From Acidobacteriaceae bacterium (GTDB lineage Bacteria > Acidobacteriota > Terriglobia > Terriglobales > Acidobacteriaceae): a DNA stretch of 36,503 nucleotides. A model generated the notes under the pieces. It worked only from the letters and a program-made list of their open reading frames with translations, was not told the DNA's origin and did not search any database. The DNA is taken from contig PLXP01000245.1 in NCBI GenBank assembly GCA_003151435.1, positions 636-37,138 of the forward strand, written 5' to 3'. Positions 26,824 through 36,126 of the stretch are shown one piece after another (the first letter of the stretch is position 1; each line of letters opens with the position of its first letter). The position numbers and the translations under genes are program-made.

Positions 26824-27837
26824 GGATTGTCGCGCTACACGCCGACGACGGATTCGCCTCCCGCGCTTCCTGCGCCGGTGGTGCTGACGTCGATTCGAGG
26901 CGATACGCGGGATTACGAGCCGACGGATCAGCCCACATTGCCGTATTTGCAGCGTTCCCTTTCCTTCCAGTTCTCGGCTCTCGATTACACCGAGGAGAGC
27001 CGGATGCGATTCCGATATAGGCTGTTGGGCAATGACGATACCTGGAAGGAGACGCATGGGAAGAGCGTGCGGTTTGCCGGACTTCCTGGTGGGCACTACG
27101 TGTTCGAAGTGCTGGCCGCGGGCCCGAACGGCTTGTGGAGTCCGCAGCCAGCGCGGTTCGCATTTTCAATCAAGCCGCTGTGGTGGCAGACCTCGTGGTT
27201 CATTGCGCTCGGCGTGCTTGCGGTGTTGATGATTGGAATGGCTTCGTGGCGCCTTCGGGTGCGTGCGCTGGTGGCGCAGAAGGAACTGCTGGAGCGGCAG
27301 GTGGCCGAAAGGACGGCCGAGCTTTTGGCCAGCCATCGGCAGCTCGATCAGATTGCCTACCATGACATGCTGACCGGATTGCCCAATCGACGCATGTTCA
27401 CCGAGCAGCTTCGCATTCGCCCTGCGACCGCTCGCCGCCAGCACGGGTCCTTCGGCATATTGCTCATCGACCTTGACCATTTCAAGCGGGTCAACGACCA
27501 ATTCGGTGATGATGCCGGAGATGCGGTGTTAATTGAAACAGCGAAACGGCTGCGAGAGGCGCTAAGAGAATCGGACTGCGCGGCTCGCCTAGGCGGCGAT
27601 GAATTCGGCATCCTGCTTGTTTCGCCTTGCAACCGAGTTGGGATCGAAACTGTTTGTGGGCGAATTATCGACAGTTTTGCCGTCAGCATACCTTTCAAGG
27701 AAATAGAACTTCAGGCCATTTGCAGTATTGGCGCAGCCATCTTTCCCGAGGATGGCGATAACCAGGAGGATCTTTATAAATCGGCGGACCTGGCACTCTA
27801 CGAATCCAAGCGAGTTCACCAGGACATTTCCGGCTAG
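26824..27837 (+). pseudogene. 5'-truncated Y_Y_Y-domain / TM / GGDEF diguanylate cyclase
   Basis: GLSRYTPTTDS...PVVLTSIRGD, FQFSALDYTEESRMRFRYRLLGNDDTWKE, TM WFIALGVLAVLMIGMASW, RLGGDEFGILL with RESD I-site five residues before GGDEF; N-terminal propeller absent. Confidence 0.75.
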
Positions 27838-27970
27838 AGCCATTTACACTCTCAATGCAAAATGCGACTACACCATCTCTTAACGACTTACTGCTCGCCT
27901 TTACGCAATAATTGCTCATGGTAGTTTTATCGTGTTTGGGCCAGTCCTACTTATGCCGCCAATCTAGGGG

Positions 27971-27986
27971 TTTGCCGTCCGGCAAA
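27971..27986. other. Small inverted repeat TTTGCCG-TC-CGGCAAA between the GGDEF gene and gadB
   Basis: Perfect 7-bp arms, 2-bp loop. Confidence 0.4.
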
Positions 27987-28145
27987 AACGGTGGCGCATT
28001 TCGTGAGACGCGGTCTTTTCCTTTCCTGCCCACTCGTAGGCCGTGAACGACTCTGCGATCACTATTCGTCCATCGAGGCTGCCGTGGAGGCAGTCGCCCG
28101 GCGATACCCGGTTCAATAACCGACTAAACAAGAACGGGAGAACCT

Positions 28146-29555
28146 ATGCCACTGCACAATACAGACGAACTTCACGCCACACCTACGAGCGAGATCGAGT
28201 CGAATGTCCTCAATGACAGGACCGAGTCATATATATTTCCTGAGGCCAAGCACGACCCGCAAACTGTCTACCAGACTATTCACAATCAGCTCGTCCTGGA
28301 CGGCAACTCGCAGCAGAATCTTGCCACCTTCTGCACCACGTGGATTGAGCCTGAAGTCAAGCAGCTGATGGATGAGTCTGCAGACAAGAACATGATCGAC
28401 AAGGATGAGTATCCGCAGACCGCGGCTATTGAAGAGCGCTGCGTGCACATGCTCGCCGATCTCTGGAACTCGCCGGAAGCCGCCAGCACCATTGGATGTT
28501 CGACCACAGGATCAAGTGAAGCGGCCATGCTCGGTGGATTGGCGCTGAAATGGAATTGGCGGAAACGCCAGCGCGCCAAAGGGAAATCCATCGACTCTCC
28601 CAACCTCATCATGGGACCGGTGCAGGTTTGCTGGCACAAGTTCTGCCGCTACTTCGACGTGGAAATTTGCGAAGTTCCGATGGAAGGCGAACGGTTACTA
28701 CTCACTGCGGAAGAGGTCCTGAAAAGGTGCGACGAAAACACCCTCGGCGTTGTGGTCACCCTCGGCGTTACATTCACGCTTCAGTTTGAACCTGTCTACG
28801 AAATCAGCTTGGTGCTTGACGAGTTGCAGACACAGACCGGGGTCGACATCTCCATCCATGTCGATGGAGCCAGCGGTGCTTTCCTCGCACCATTTCTGCA
28901 TCCGGAACTTGTCTGGGACTTTCGTCTGCCGCGAGTGAAATCCATTAACGCTTCCGGCCATAAGTTCGGTCTGGCTCCGCTGGGTGTGGGGTGGGCGTTG
29001 TGGCGCGAGAAGCACGATCTTCCCGAGGAGCTGATTTTCGACGTCAACTACCTGGGCGGCAATATGCCAACATTCGCTCTCAACTTTTCCCGGCCGGGCG
29101 GCGAAGTCATCTGCCAGTACTACAATTTCTTCCGCCTCGGCAAAGAAGGTTACCGCGAAATCCATACCGAGTGCGCTGAACTTGGACGATATCTCGCCGA
29201 CAAAATCGGCGCCTTCGGTCCATTCAAGATCGTCTATGACGGCCACGGCGGAATTCCGGGGCTCTGCTGGGAGCTGAAAGATGCAGCATCGTCGAACTTT
29301 ACCCTCTACGACCTTGCTGACCGATTGCGCGTATGCGGCTGGCTTGTGCCCGCCTACTCCATGCCTCCGAATCGGGAAGATCTCGTCATCCAGCGCATTC
29401 TGATCCGGCATGGATTCACGCTAGCAATGGCTGATGAATTGCTCGTTGAGATGAAACGCGCCGTTGACGAGCTTCAGCAACGTCCATTGAAACCGGCTTC
29501 GGGAGTTCTTGAAGCCGAGGCAGAGTTGGTTCCACACGACCATTCCGGTCGATAA
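28146..29555 (+). CDS. gadB: Glutamate decarboxylase (PLP-dependent)
   Basis: 469 aa; [54 protein letters not shown] (PLP lysine). Confidence 0.93.
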   Translation: MPLHNTDELHATPTSEIESNVLNDRTESYIFPEAKHDPQTVYQTIHNQLVLDGNSQQNLATFCTTWIEPEVKQLMDESADKNMIDKDEYPQTAAIEERCVHMLADLWNSPEAASTIGCSTTGSSEAAMLGGLALKWNWRKRQRAKGKSIDSPNLIMGPVQVCWHKFCRYFDVEICEVPMEGERLLLTAEEVLKRCDENTLGVVVTLGVTFTLQFEPVYEISLVLDELQTQTGVDISIHVDGASGAFLAPFLHPELVWDFRLPRVKSINASGHKFGLAPLGVGWALWREKHDLPEELIFDVNYLGGNMPTFALNFSRPGGEVICQYYNFFRLGKEGYREIHTECAELGRYLADKIGAFGPFKIVYDGHGGIPGLCWELKDAASSNFTLYDLADRLRVCGWLVPAYSMPPNREDLVIQRILIRHGFTLAMADELLVEMKRAVDELQQRPLKPASGVLEAEAELVPHDHSGR

Positions 29556-29604
29556 CCGGTCGACTCGTGTCCGGAACGCTGCGGGTTATCCATGCGACCG
29601 AACA

Positions 29605-29854
29605 CACCCCCGGTAAGGATTCGTATAGGATTGTCACACCTGCTGCAAGTTGCTGTAGCATAATCTGTTAGAGTGAGCCATCCTGTCGATCGGCCTCGAT
29701 TCTGATTCACCCTTACCGTTGGCCGTGACCGTTATAAACCCTCGAAGGCCCCCAGGATAAGGCTTTAGCACCACGGATGTCCCCGATCCGAAAGCACGGA
29801 GAGGACTGCCGTGGCAAATGTGTGACAATCCGACAGGAATCCTGACCGGGGGTG
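29605..29854. repeat. 250-bp interval bounded by 35-bp imperfect inverted repeats (MITE-like)
   Basis: 29605-29639 CACCCCCGGTAAGGATTCGTATAGGATTGTCACAC versus reverse complement of 29820-29854 CACCCCCGGTCAGGATTCCTGTCGGATTGTCACAC: 31/35 identical. Confidence 0.75.
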
Positions 29855-29872
29855 ATACACATCTGCAGTTCT

Positions 29873-29946
29873 TGTCGCAATTATGCGACGCGCGTACCTG
29901 CGACACACAATATTGCGTGTCGCAATTGTGCGACATCTGCTAAACT
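29873..29946 (+). promoter_or_regulatory. Operator-like cluster of TGTCGCA/TGCGAC(A) half-sites plus extended -10 (TGCTAAACT) upstream of the ATPase gene
   Basis: Half-sites at 29873-29879, 29884-29889, 29899-29905, 29918-29924, 29929-29935; TGCTAAACT at 29938-29946, ATG at 29953. Confidence 0.7.
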
Positions 29947-29952
29947 GCCGTC

Positions 29953-31155
29953 ATGGATTCACTTCGCAATCCCTTCCGTTTCGGCGGCGAGATCGGCGCC
30001 AAGGGACTAGTCGACCGCGATGATGAAACCGCACAGGTCGAGCGCACCATTCGCGATGGCGGCAAGTTGTTTCTGATCGGACCACGCAGGTTCGGCAAAA
30101 GCTCCATCCTCCGAACCGCATCCGAGCGCATAAGTACTAAGGGCGCAATTATTCTCCGCGTAGATGCCGACCCAATTTCCAGCATCGATATGCTCGTCGA
30201 AGAGATAGTAGCACTGAGCGCGTCTCACCTTAAAGGTAAGGCCCAGCAAGTGATAGACCTCATGCGCAAGTACTTCGCGAGTCTTAGCCTGGAAGTCAAA
30301 TTCGATGTCACTGCACAACGATGGAGTGTTACCTCTAATATTCAACGGACGTCGGAACCAAGTGCGGCAGTCCAACACCTGGTAGATGCATTGGACGGGA
30401 TTGAAAAGCTGGCCCTCGCCCAGCCGGCATCGCGGCCGGTCGGATTGATTATCGACGAGTTCCAGCGGGTTATCGAGTTGGGGGGTGAGCGTGCGGAAGC
30501 ACAGCTTCGCTCTGCGGTTCAGCAGCACTCCCGCGTAGGCTATGTTTTCGCCGGGTCCAATACACGACTGCTATCGGCCATGACGTCGAATAACGATCGG
30601 CCCTTCTACCGACTGGGGACAGTCAGGGTTCTCGGTCCAATTCCACGTTCGGATTTTGCTGCATTCATAATCAAGAGCCTCCGCGCTAGCGGATTTCGTG
30701 CTCCTGACCCCGCCGCGGTCGATGCAATCCTCGCCCTGTCGGAGGACGTCCCCTACAACGTCCAGAGCCTGGCCAACAGTTGCTGGGAAGAGCTCATCTC
30801 CATCTCCGCAGACGAGGAAAGAATTCTGACTCTGGAAATCGTCCGCAGGGCTTTGGTCCGCGCAGTCATGGAACTAGACCCTATCTACACCAGCGCCTGG
30901 ACAAAGCTCACCCCCGTCCAGCAGAATACCCTCCGCGCGGTCATCCGTCAGGGGGGTAAAAGACTGTCCACTGCACCGGTGGTCCGGACAATCGGGGCGT
31001 CTTCCTCGACTGTCCACCGCGCCTTGGGGGCCCTGCATGACCAGAACATCCTTCGTGACGATCCATCCGAGGGTAAAGTGCAGATGAGGTTCGACGATCC
31101 GTTCTTTGCTCACTGGATCAGATTGCGAGCAATGGGGTTCGATCGAACGGGATAA
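29953..31155 (+). CDS. AAA/STAND-type ATPase (archaeal-ATPase-like) with C-terminal winged-helix
   Basis: 400 aa; NPFRFGGEIGAKGLVDRDDE; Walker A GPRRFGKSS; Walker B GLIIDEFQ; C-terminal TPVQQNTLRAVIRQGG...SSSTVHRALGALHDQNIL wHTH. Confidence 0.85.
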   Translation: MDSLRNPFRFGGEIGAKGLVDRDDETAQVERTIRDGGKLFLIGPRRFGKSSILRTASERISTKGAIILRVDADPISSIDMLVEEIVALSASHLKGKAQQVIDLMRKYFASLSLEVKFDVTAQRWSVTSNIQRTSEPSAAVQHLVDALDGIEKLALAQPASRPVGLIIDEFQRVIELGGERAEAQLRSAVQQHSRVGYVFAGSNTRLLSAMTSNNDRPFYRLGTVRVLGPIPRSDFAAFIIKSLRASGFRAPDPAAVDAILALSEDVPYNVQSLANSCWEELISISADEERILTLEIVRRALVRAVMELDPIYTSAWTKLTPVQQNTLRAVIRQGGKRLSTAPVVRTIGASSSTVHRALGALHDQNILRDDPSEGKVQMRFDDPFFAHWIRLRAMGFDRTG

Positions 31156-31291
31156 GATGCCCGGTCACCTACGAACGAATGGTTTTGGACAGGGATTGCC
31201 GTATGTGATTGCGCCTGATCGCCATGTCTCGACCAGCTGAGGAGGTCAGCAACGCAGCCTAACACCGGGTTTCTTCTGCTCTCTTGGTTGA

Positions 31292-31361
31292 GGGGTCTGG
31301 GGAGCAATGGAACAGATATCGGAAGATTCCCGTATCTGTTCCATTGCTCCCCAGACCCCTT
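31292..31361. repeat. 70-bp palindrome, 28-bp perfect arms
   Basis: AGGGGTCTGGGGAGCAATGGAACAGATA - TCGGAAGATTCCCG - TATCTGTTCCATTGCTCCCCAGACCCCT. Confidence 0.9.
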
Positions 31362-31550
31362 GTCAGCGTGGTGCGAACGCAACTATCTCGCTCGTCCGGC
31401 CGCAGAGCAAATACTCGAGCTAGGTCAAGCTGCGGTGCGACTCGAGGGTCGATCCTTCTCCAGGAGCGTGACAATGGTTCGGCAGAAGTCACAAGGTCAG
31501 CCGATCAGGCACTCCCGCCGCGAACGCCAGAATATGGTGACCACGCCCCT

Positions 31551-32438
31551 TTAGGGTTGTTCCTCGACTGGACGCCATACCTTCACCTGCTGGTCGATCT
31601 CCGCCCTCTGTGCGGGGCTGAGCCGTGCTGCCGCAGTGGTGCGAAGTTCCGTCGTTTTCTCCTTTGTCTGGCCGTTGAGGTGGGGCGCGGCAACACTTAA
31701 CCAGAAATACACCTTCGCCGGCTGAGCCTTGAGCAGCATGGCGTAATTGAATTGCGCGGCTACGTCGCCCTGCTGCGCCGATCTGCTGAGCCACTTCCCG
31801 GCCAGATCATTGTCTTGCTGCAGACCTTCCTCGCCCTGGTAGTAGTCCATCCCCAGCTGGAATTGCGCATCTGCCGAGCCTGCCTCGGCGGCTTGGCGTA
31901 CGAGATCGAAGGACCGAGCCTCGTCCTTGGGCACGCCTTGGCCATTGTGGTAGAGGAACGCCAGATTCATCATGGCATCGGAATTATTCTGCTTCGCCGC
32001 CTTTCCGTACCACGCGAGCGCTTGCCCAAAGTCTTGCGGAACTCCTGTGCCGTGAACGTAGCAGAGTCCGAGCGAGAACTGCGCGGGTGCGAACCCCTGC
32101 TCTGCCGCCTTGCGATACCATTGTGCAGCCGTCGTAGGATCTGCCGGGACGCCGTTGCCCAACTCGTACAGTCCGCCCAGGCTGTGCTGCGCCTGCGCGA
32201 AGCCCTGGTCGGCAGCTTTGCGGTACCATGCTGCGGCCTGGGCCGGGTCCTTGGCTACATGGGCGCCAAGCTCGTATTGCGCTCCGACACGAAACTGCGC
32301 GTCGGGGTTGCCGGCGCTTGCCTTTGCCATCAGGGCCGGATCCATCCCGCTGGGCTGGGCCGGAGTTTGCCCACTGCAAATGATTGTGATCATGGTCAGT
32401 AGAGCCAGTGCCGTCCTCAATTGCCAGCGGCTGTTCAT
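31551..32438 (-). CDS. Secreted Sel1-like repeat (SLR/TPR) protein
   Basis: 295 aa; N-terminal signal sequence; repeats such as AAAWYRKAADQGFAQAQHSLGGLYELGNGVPAD and AAQWYRKAAEQGFAPAQFSLGLCYVHGTGVPQD. Confidence 0.85.
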   Translation of the reverse strand: MNSRWQLRTALALLTMITIICSGQTPAQPSGMDPALMAKASAGNPDAQFRVGAQYELGAHVAKDPAQAAAWYRKAADQGFAQAQHSLGGLYELGNGVPADPTTAAQWYRKAAEQGFAPAQFSLGLCYVHGTGVPQDFGQALAWYGKAAKQNNSDAMMNLAFLYHNGQGVPKDEARSFDLVRQAAEAGSADAQFQLGMDYYQGEEGLQQDNDLAGKWLSRSAQQGDVAAQFNYAMLLKAQPAKVYFWLSVAAPHLNGQTKEKTTELRTTAAARLSPAQRAEIDQQVKVWRPVEEQP

Positions 32439-33183
32439 GAAATTCCTCCCGAATCACAGAGCAAGATATCAAAGAGCACCCCTAGTGATCGTTGATCCAT
32501 GTCATTCCAAGCGAGGCGTGTCAAGGACGGTTTTCCAACTTCCGCATCGCGCTACAAACCGATCGCTACTCTGTCAAAGGGCGCATCTCCCTGACATCGT
32601 CAACTGATACGCGGATCAGACACAATTGCTGTCGCGCTGCACTAAAAATCCCGGATTTTCAGCAGGACGGTCACTTTATTGGCCCACCAGCAGCGTAGCT
32701 GCGAATAACTACTCTCGCGTATTGTGCGCAAAGTAAACCATCGACATTCCAGCACGTCCTTTTCGGTGTGCTGCAAGTGAGTCAGAGATCCTTGTGCCAA
32801 GGATGAGTTCGCAGTCGGGACTCAATACAGTACCTGAGACGGAGGTAGGTCCTCCGGAGCCGGCCTACAGGGGTTGGCTTCAAACAGACGTATGCTGCTG
32901 AACTGGTAACGGTGAGGTAGTGAACGATACGGTAAAAGGAGGGATCGAACCCGTCATGTGCGAGTCAGAGAGGCGAATGCAAATGAACCACTGATGACGC
33001 ATCGAAAGCATAGCCGACATCAAACGTGGGGCGGGATTTTTTCCCAAGATGAGCATGGAAGGTGCCTGTCTATGGTCCATGCGGTGTCCGGTGTTCAGGT
33101 GGCGTGAATCTGATTCAGGCTTAACCGAAAAATTAACTGCCTGTTGGACCACAACCCACGCGCAACCCTCGCAATAGGACTGT

Positions 33184-34116
33184 TTATGCGAGGTATTTCT
33201 TTGTCCAATCGAAGGGCCGAAGCTCTTCAGGGTGACTTCGCACGTAGGCCAAGACTCGATGGCGCTTCTGAGCACCGCGACCTTCACGGTGTTCGACGTC
33301 GCGCACCAAATCCGGCATCGTTTCCTCCACGCGAGCGATGGTTGAACGCCACCTTGCTTTTACCGCGGAGAGTGTGAATCCGAGTCCTGAAGCTAACTCC
33401 TGATCGGTAGCTCCTCTCAGCGCGGCCATAAGGAGTTGCTGATCTGACTCTCGAAGGCGAAGCGCCGGCTCACGAAAACGGAAAAGAACGTTTCCGAGAG
33501 ACCCGGGCAGGCCTTGCACGGACTCTCGTGTCATGAGAAAGAGTTCCCGTCCAGCTTCTGGAAAGTCCGCAACGAGCCGGAATTCCATGGAGCGCCGCAC
33601 AAAGCCCTTTTCCGGTTCGGCGGCTGTCTCTTGGAAGATTCTTCGAATCCGATACCCTGCGTGCACTTCTACAAAGCCTGAGACCGAAAGAGTCTGCGTT
33701 TCTTGCAGGTCCGGTGGGCTGAGTATCTCGTGACGCGAGGTACCGCAGAGGATCAGCACGTTAACCCCATCTCCAGAGTTTGCTCGCGCAACTTCGTGAG
33801 GAGTTGCCAATACCGACCGGCCCGACTGAATACTTGCCATAACCCGGGAGTTGATATCCGGGCGGGGATTGGCTAACTCTGCATCCGCGAATTCAGATGA
33901 GACGAGCACTGAAGCACCGAAACCCACCATTTGATGGCTTCGAGGGAAGGAACTCGATTCGAGCACACAAGAGTTAAAGAATCGATCTCGAATCAGGTGC
34001 TTCCACGCCTCAAGAGCAGCCTTGACTCCCACCAGGGCTTCACCTCGATACTTAGGTTGAATCGACAGGCCGGGCTCAATATCGTTCCAAGTGGCGGGGC
34101 GCCACGTAATCGGCAT
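33184..34116 (-). CDS. Protein with C-terminal LuxR-type helix-turn-helix
   Basis: 310 aa; MPITWRPATWNDIEPGLSIQPKYRGEALVG...; LRESDQQLLMAALRGATDQELASGLGFTLSAVKARWRSTIARVEE. Confidence 0.65.
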   Translation of the reverse strand: MPITWRPATWNDIEPGLSIQPKYRGEALVGVKAALEAWKHLIRDRFFNSCVLESSSFPRSHQMVGFGASVLVSSEFADAELANPRPDINSRVMASIQSGRSVLATPHEVARANSGDGVNVLILCGTSRHEILSPPDLQETQTLSVSGFVEVHAGYRIRRIFQETAAEPEKGFVRRSMEFRLVADFPEAGRELFLMTRESVQGLPGSLGNVLFRFREPALRLRESDQQLLMAALRGATDQELASGLGFTLSAVKARWRSTIARVEETMPDLVRDVEHREGRGAQKRHRVLAYVRSHPEELRPFDWTKKYLA

Positions 34117-34343
34117 TCAGCGAACCTCGCGGAATTTTAGCATGGAAATTCGCAATGGCTATCTTTTAGATCATTGCAAGCGGGCGCGATTCCTGTGTAT
34201 GGTCCCGGAATACGACTCGTTCGTTGCCGCATTCCTCCCAGAGCCGGACCGGATGAGTCGAACCCCGCCTCGAATATTGAAGCCACTCGCAGACGCGTAC
34301 CCTCCCAGCTCCAGCGGAAATCTCAACAGTTGAGGAAATCGAC

Positions 34344-34868
34344 ATGACAATCGATCGAGAAATTCTCCGGCCGTCCCATTCAGATTCAAGGCCCTCAGCC
34401 GGAAGGCGACGGACGGAAAAGATGGTTGCAATTGCCCTGGCTTCTCTTGTTTGTTGCGTGGCGGTCGGTCCAACCGGCTGCACCAATGGACCTTTACAAA
34501 GCTCAAGCGGAAGCTTAGGTCCGTCCGGGGCCCAGGTCACCGCAGCCGCAATCGGGGTTGGCGCCGTGGTGGTCGGCACGGTCGTCCTTATTGAGGTCCA
34601 TCATAGTCATCACACCGTGAAGGGCTGTGTTTTCAGTGGCCAGAATGGCCTCCAGGTTCAGACTCAAGGCGATGTGAAGACCTATGCGCTGGCGGGAGAC
34701 ACCGCGAACATCAAGGTGGGTGACCTGGTCCGGTTCCATGGGACGAGGGTAAAGAAAGTGAAAGGCAGCGCCGGCGATCAGACATTTACGGTTGAGAAGA
34801 TCAGCAGGGACTACGGGCCGTGCAAGCTGAATTCCGGGCAGCCTGCCAACGCTCCCAACGCCAGGTAG
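34344..34868 (+). CDS. Small His-rich lipoprotein-like protein, paralog of 25227..25571
   Basis: 174 aa; GAGGA upstream of ATG; hydrophobic VAIALASLVCCVAVGPTGC; HHSHHTVKGCVFSGQNGLQVQT...IKVGDLVRFHGTRVKKVKG...GDQTFTVEKISRDYGPC. Confidence 0.75.
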   Translation: MTIDREILRPSHSDSRPSAGRRRTEKMVAIALASLVCCVAVGPTGCTNGPLQSSSGSLGPSGAQVTAAAIGVGAVVVGTVVLIEVHHSHHTVKGCVFSGQNGLQVQTQGDVKTYALAGDTANIKVGDLVRFHGTRVKKVKGSAGDQTFTVEKISRDYGPCKLNSGQPANAPNAR

Positions 34869-34982
34869 ATAGCTGTTTCGGCCCCTCATTGCAGGCACTT
34901 CCAGATCGCGAATTGTTGTCACTCTCTACGGATACTCGTTGTGATATACGCTGGGGGTGAAGTCCTGAATTGCGACCAGCGC

Positions 34983-35375
34983 ATGAATAAGCTTCCCCTG
35001 CTTCTTCTCGGCCTCCTGCTCGGCGCCTGCGGCGTGCTGCGTGCGCAGAGATTCGACCTGACGAGCGGCCGCGTGATCCATGAGCAGATCCGCGGTCTAG
35101 GCCACATCCCAATCATCGATGCCCATCCGCGCCGCGATCTGGCACACAAGGCAGAGTTACAAGCGGAAGAGAAAAGGCGCACACTGTTGAACTTCAACTA
35201 TGCCGAGGACATGCGATATCGGGAACGTACCACCGTGGAGCGGGTGAACGCGCGCTTGAAAGACGAGTTCGGCGGGCGAACGATACGGGTCCGAGGCAAC
35301 GCCAAGGTGATGTGCCATCTGATGTTCGGCATCATCGCGCTCACCGCCGATCAGATCCTGAGACTCATCACGTAG
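34983..35375 (+). pseudogene. C-terminal remnant of a DDE transposase (IS5/IS1182-like) joined to a signal-peptide-like N-terminus
   Basis: MNKLPLLLLGLLLGACGVLRAQ then RVIHEQIRGLGHIPIIDAHPRRD...RYRERTTVERVNARLKDEFGGRTIRVRGNAKVMCHLMFGIIALTADQILRL. Confidence 0.75.
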
Positions 35376-35733
35376 GTTGTCAGACGGAAGCCGAAAACCT
35401 GGATCAAGCGCGGACATCCATGGTCGCGGTGTGTCCGAAAATCGGCATCCTCAGGTGGGCCGTATCCAAATATCGACCAAACGGAGTAGCGCTGCATCGC
35501 CAGCTAACCACGACAGGGAGAAATTCCACTTCCGTCAGCATCACCGGCGATGACTGTGGATTTTGCAAGTGGCTCAGATATTAGCCTTTTCGTTTCGTGC
35601 CATGTGTTGACTGCACGGTTTTGTTTGAAATGAATTTTGCCGTCCGTGTCGTGAAATGCCGCCACCAACACATCCGGGGCACCCAGCACGGCCTCCGCGC
35701 CGCAGGCTTGTTGGGTAGTGCACAAGTGGTAAC

Positions 35734-35763
35734 TGACGAGTGGCCGGTTGACGAGTGGCCGGT
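35734..35763. repeat. Perfect 15-bp tandem duplication
   Basis: TGACGAGTGGCCGGT x2. Confidence 0.9.
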
Positions 35764-36126
35764 CATCCGCCCGGAACCGCCCATTCGGCTGTCTCCAGAC
35801 CAGCCATCAGGACGCGGGGGAATTTCCAGCAAATACCTCCGAACCTGGATTCGTACGGAATCTCCGCGCAACCGACTGAATTCGCTTGACCTTCATCGGT
35901 GCACCCGGCGAACCTCCCGGTAAAGCAACGACAGGAGAAGCAGGTTAATACGATCGCCCTAGTTTGCCGTTTCATGTTGACAATCCCCCTTGCGACCAGT
36001 CACTCTTCTTCCAGCTTCACTTCCCCGAAGCGAGTTTCCAGAGTAAGACCTGCGCTACCAATCATTCCTTTACGAAGCTGGAAGGACTTGGCAAGTTCAA
36101 GGCCCCAAAGTGCACTAGGAGGTTCT

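Noticed and set aside
27971-27986. TTTGCCG-TC-CGGCAAA as intrinsic terminator of the GGDEF gene
   Set aside because: No T-tract following and it lies about 130 bp beyond the stop; kept only as a small inverted repeat
29634-29936. 100-aa minus-strand ORF across the IR element
   Set aside because: Spans the inverted repeats and operator palindromes, no domain-like pattern; probably spurious
31259-31492. Overlapping small ORFs on both strands at the 70-bp palindrome
   Set aside because: Coding appearance on both strands is a by-product of the palindrome
32440-33183. Intergenic stretch with small ORFs (32880..33287) and GGAGGTAGGTCCTCCGGAGCCGGCCTAC hairpin-like sequence, considered as an RNA gene
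   Set aside because: Short stems only, no family recognised; insufficient support for an ncRNA call
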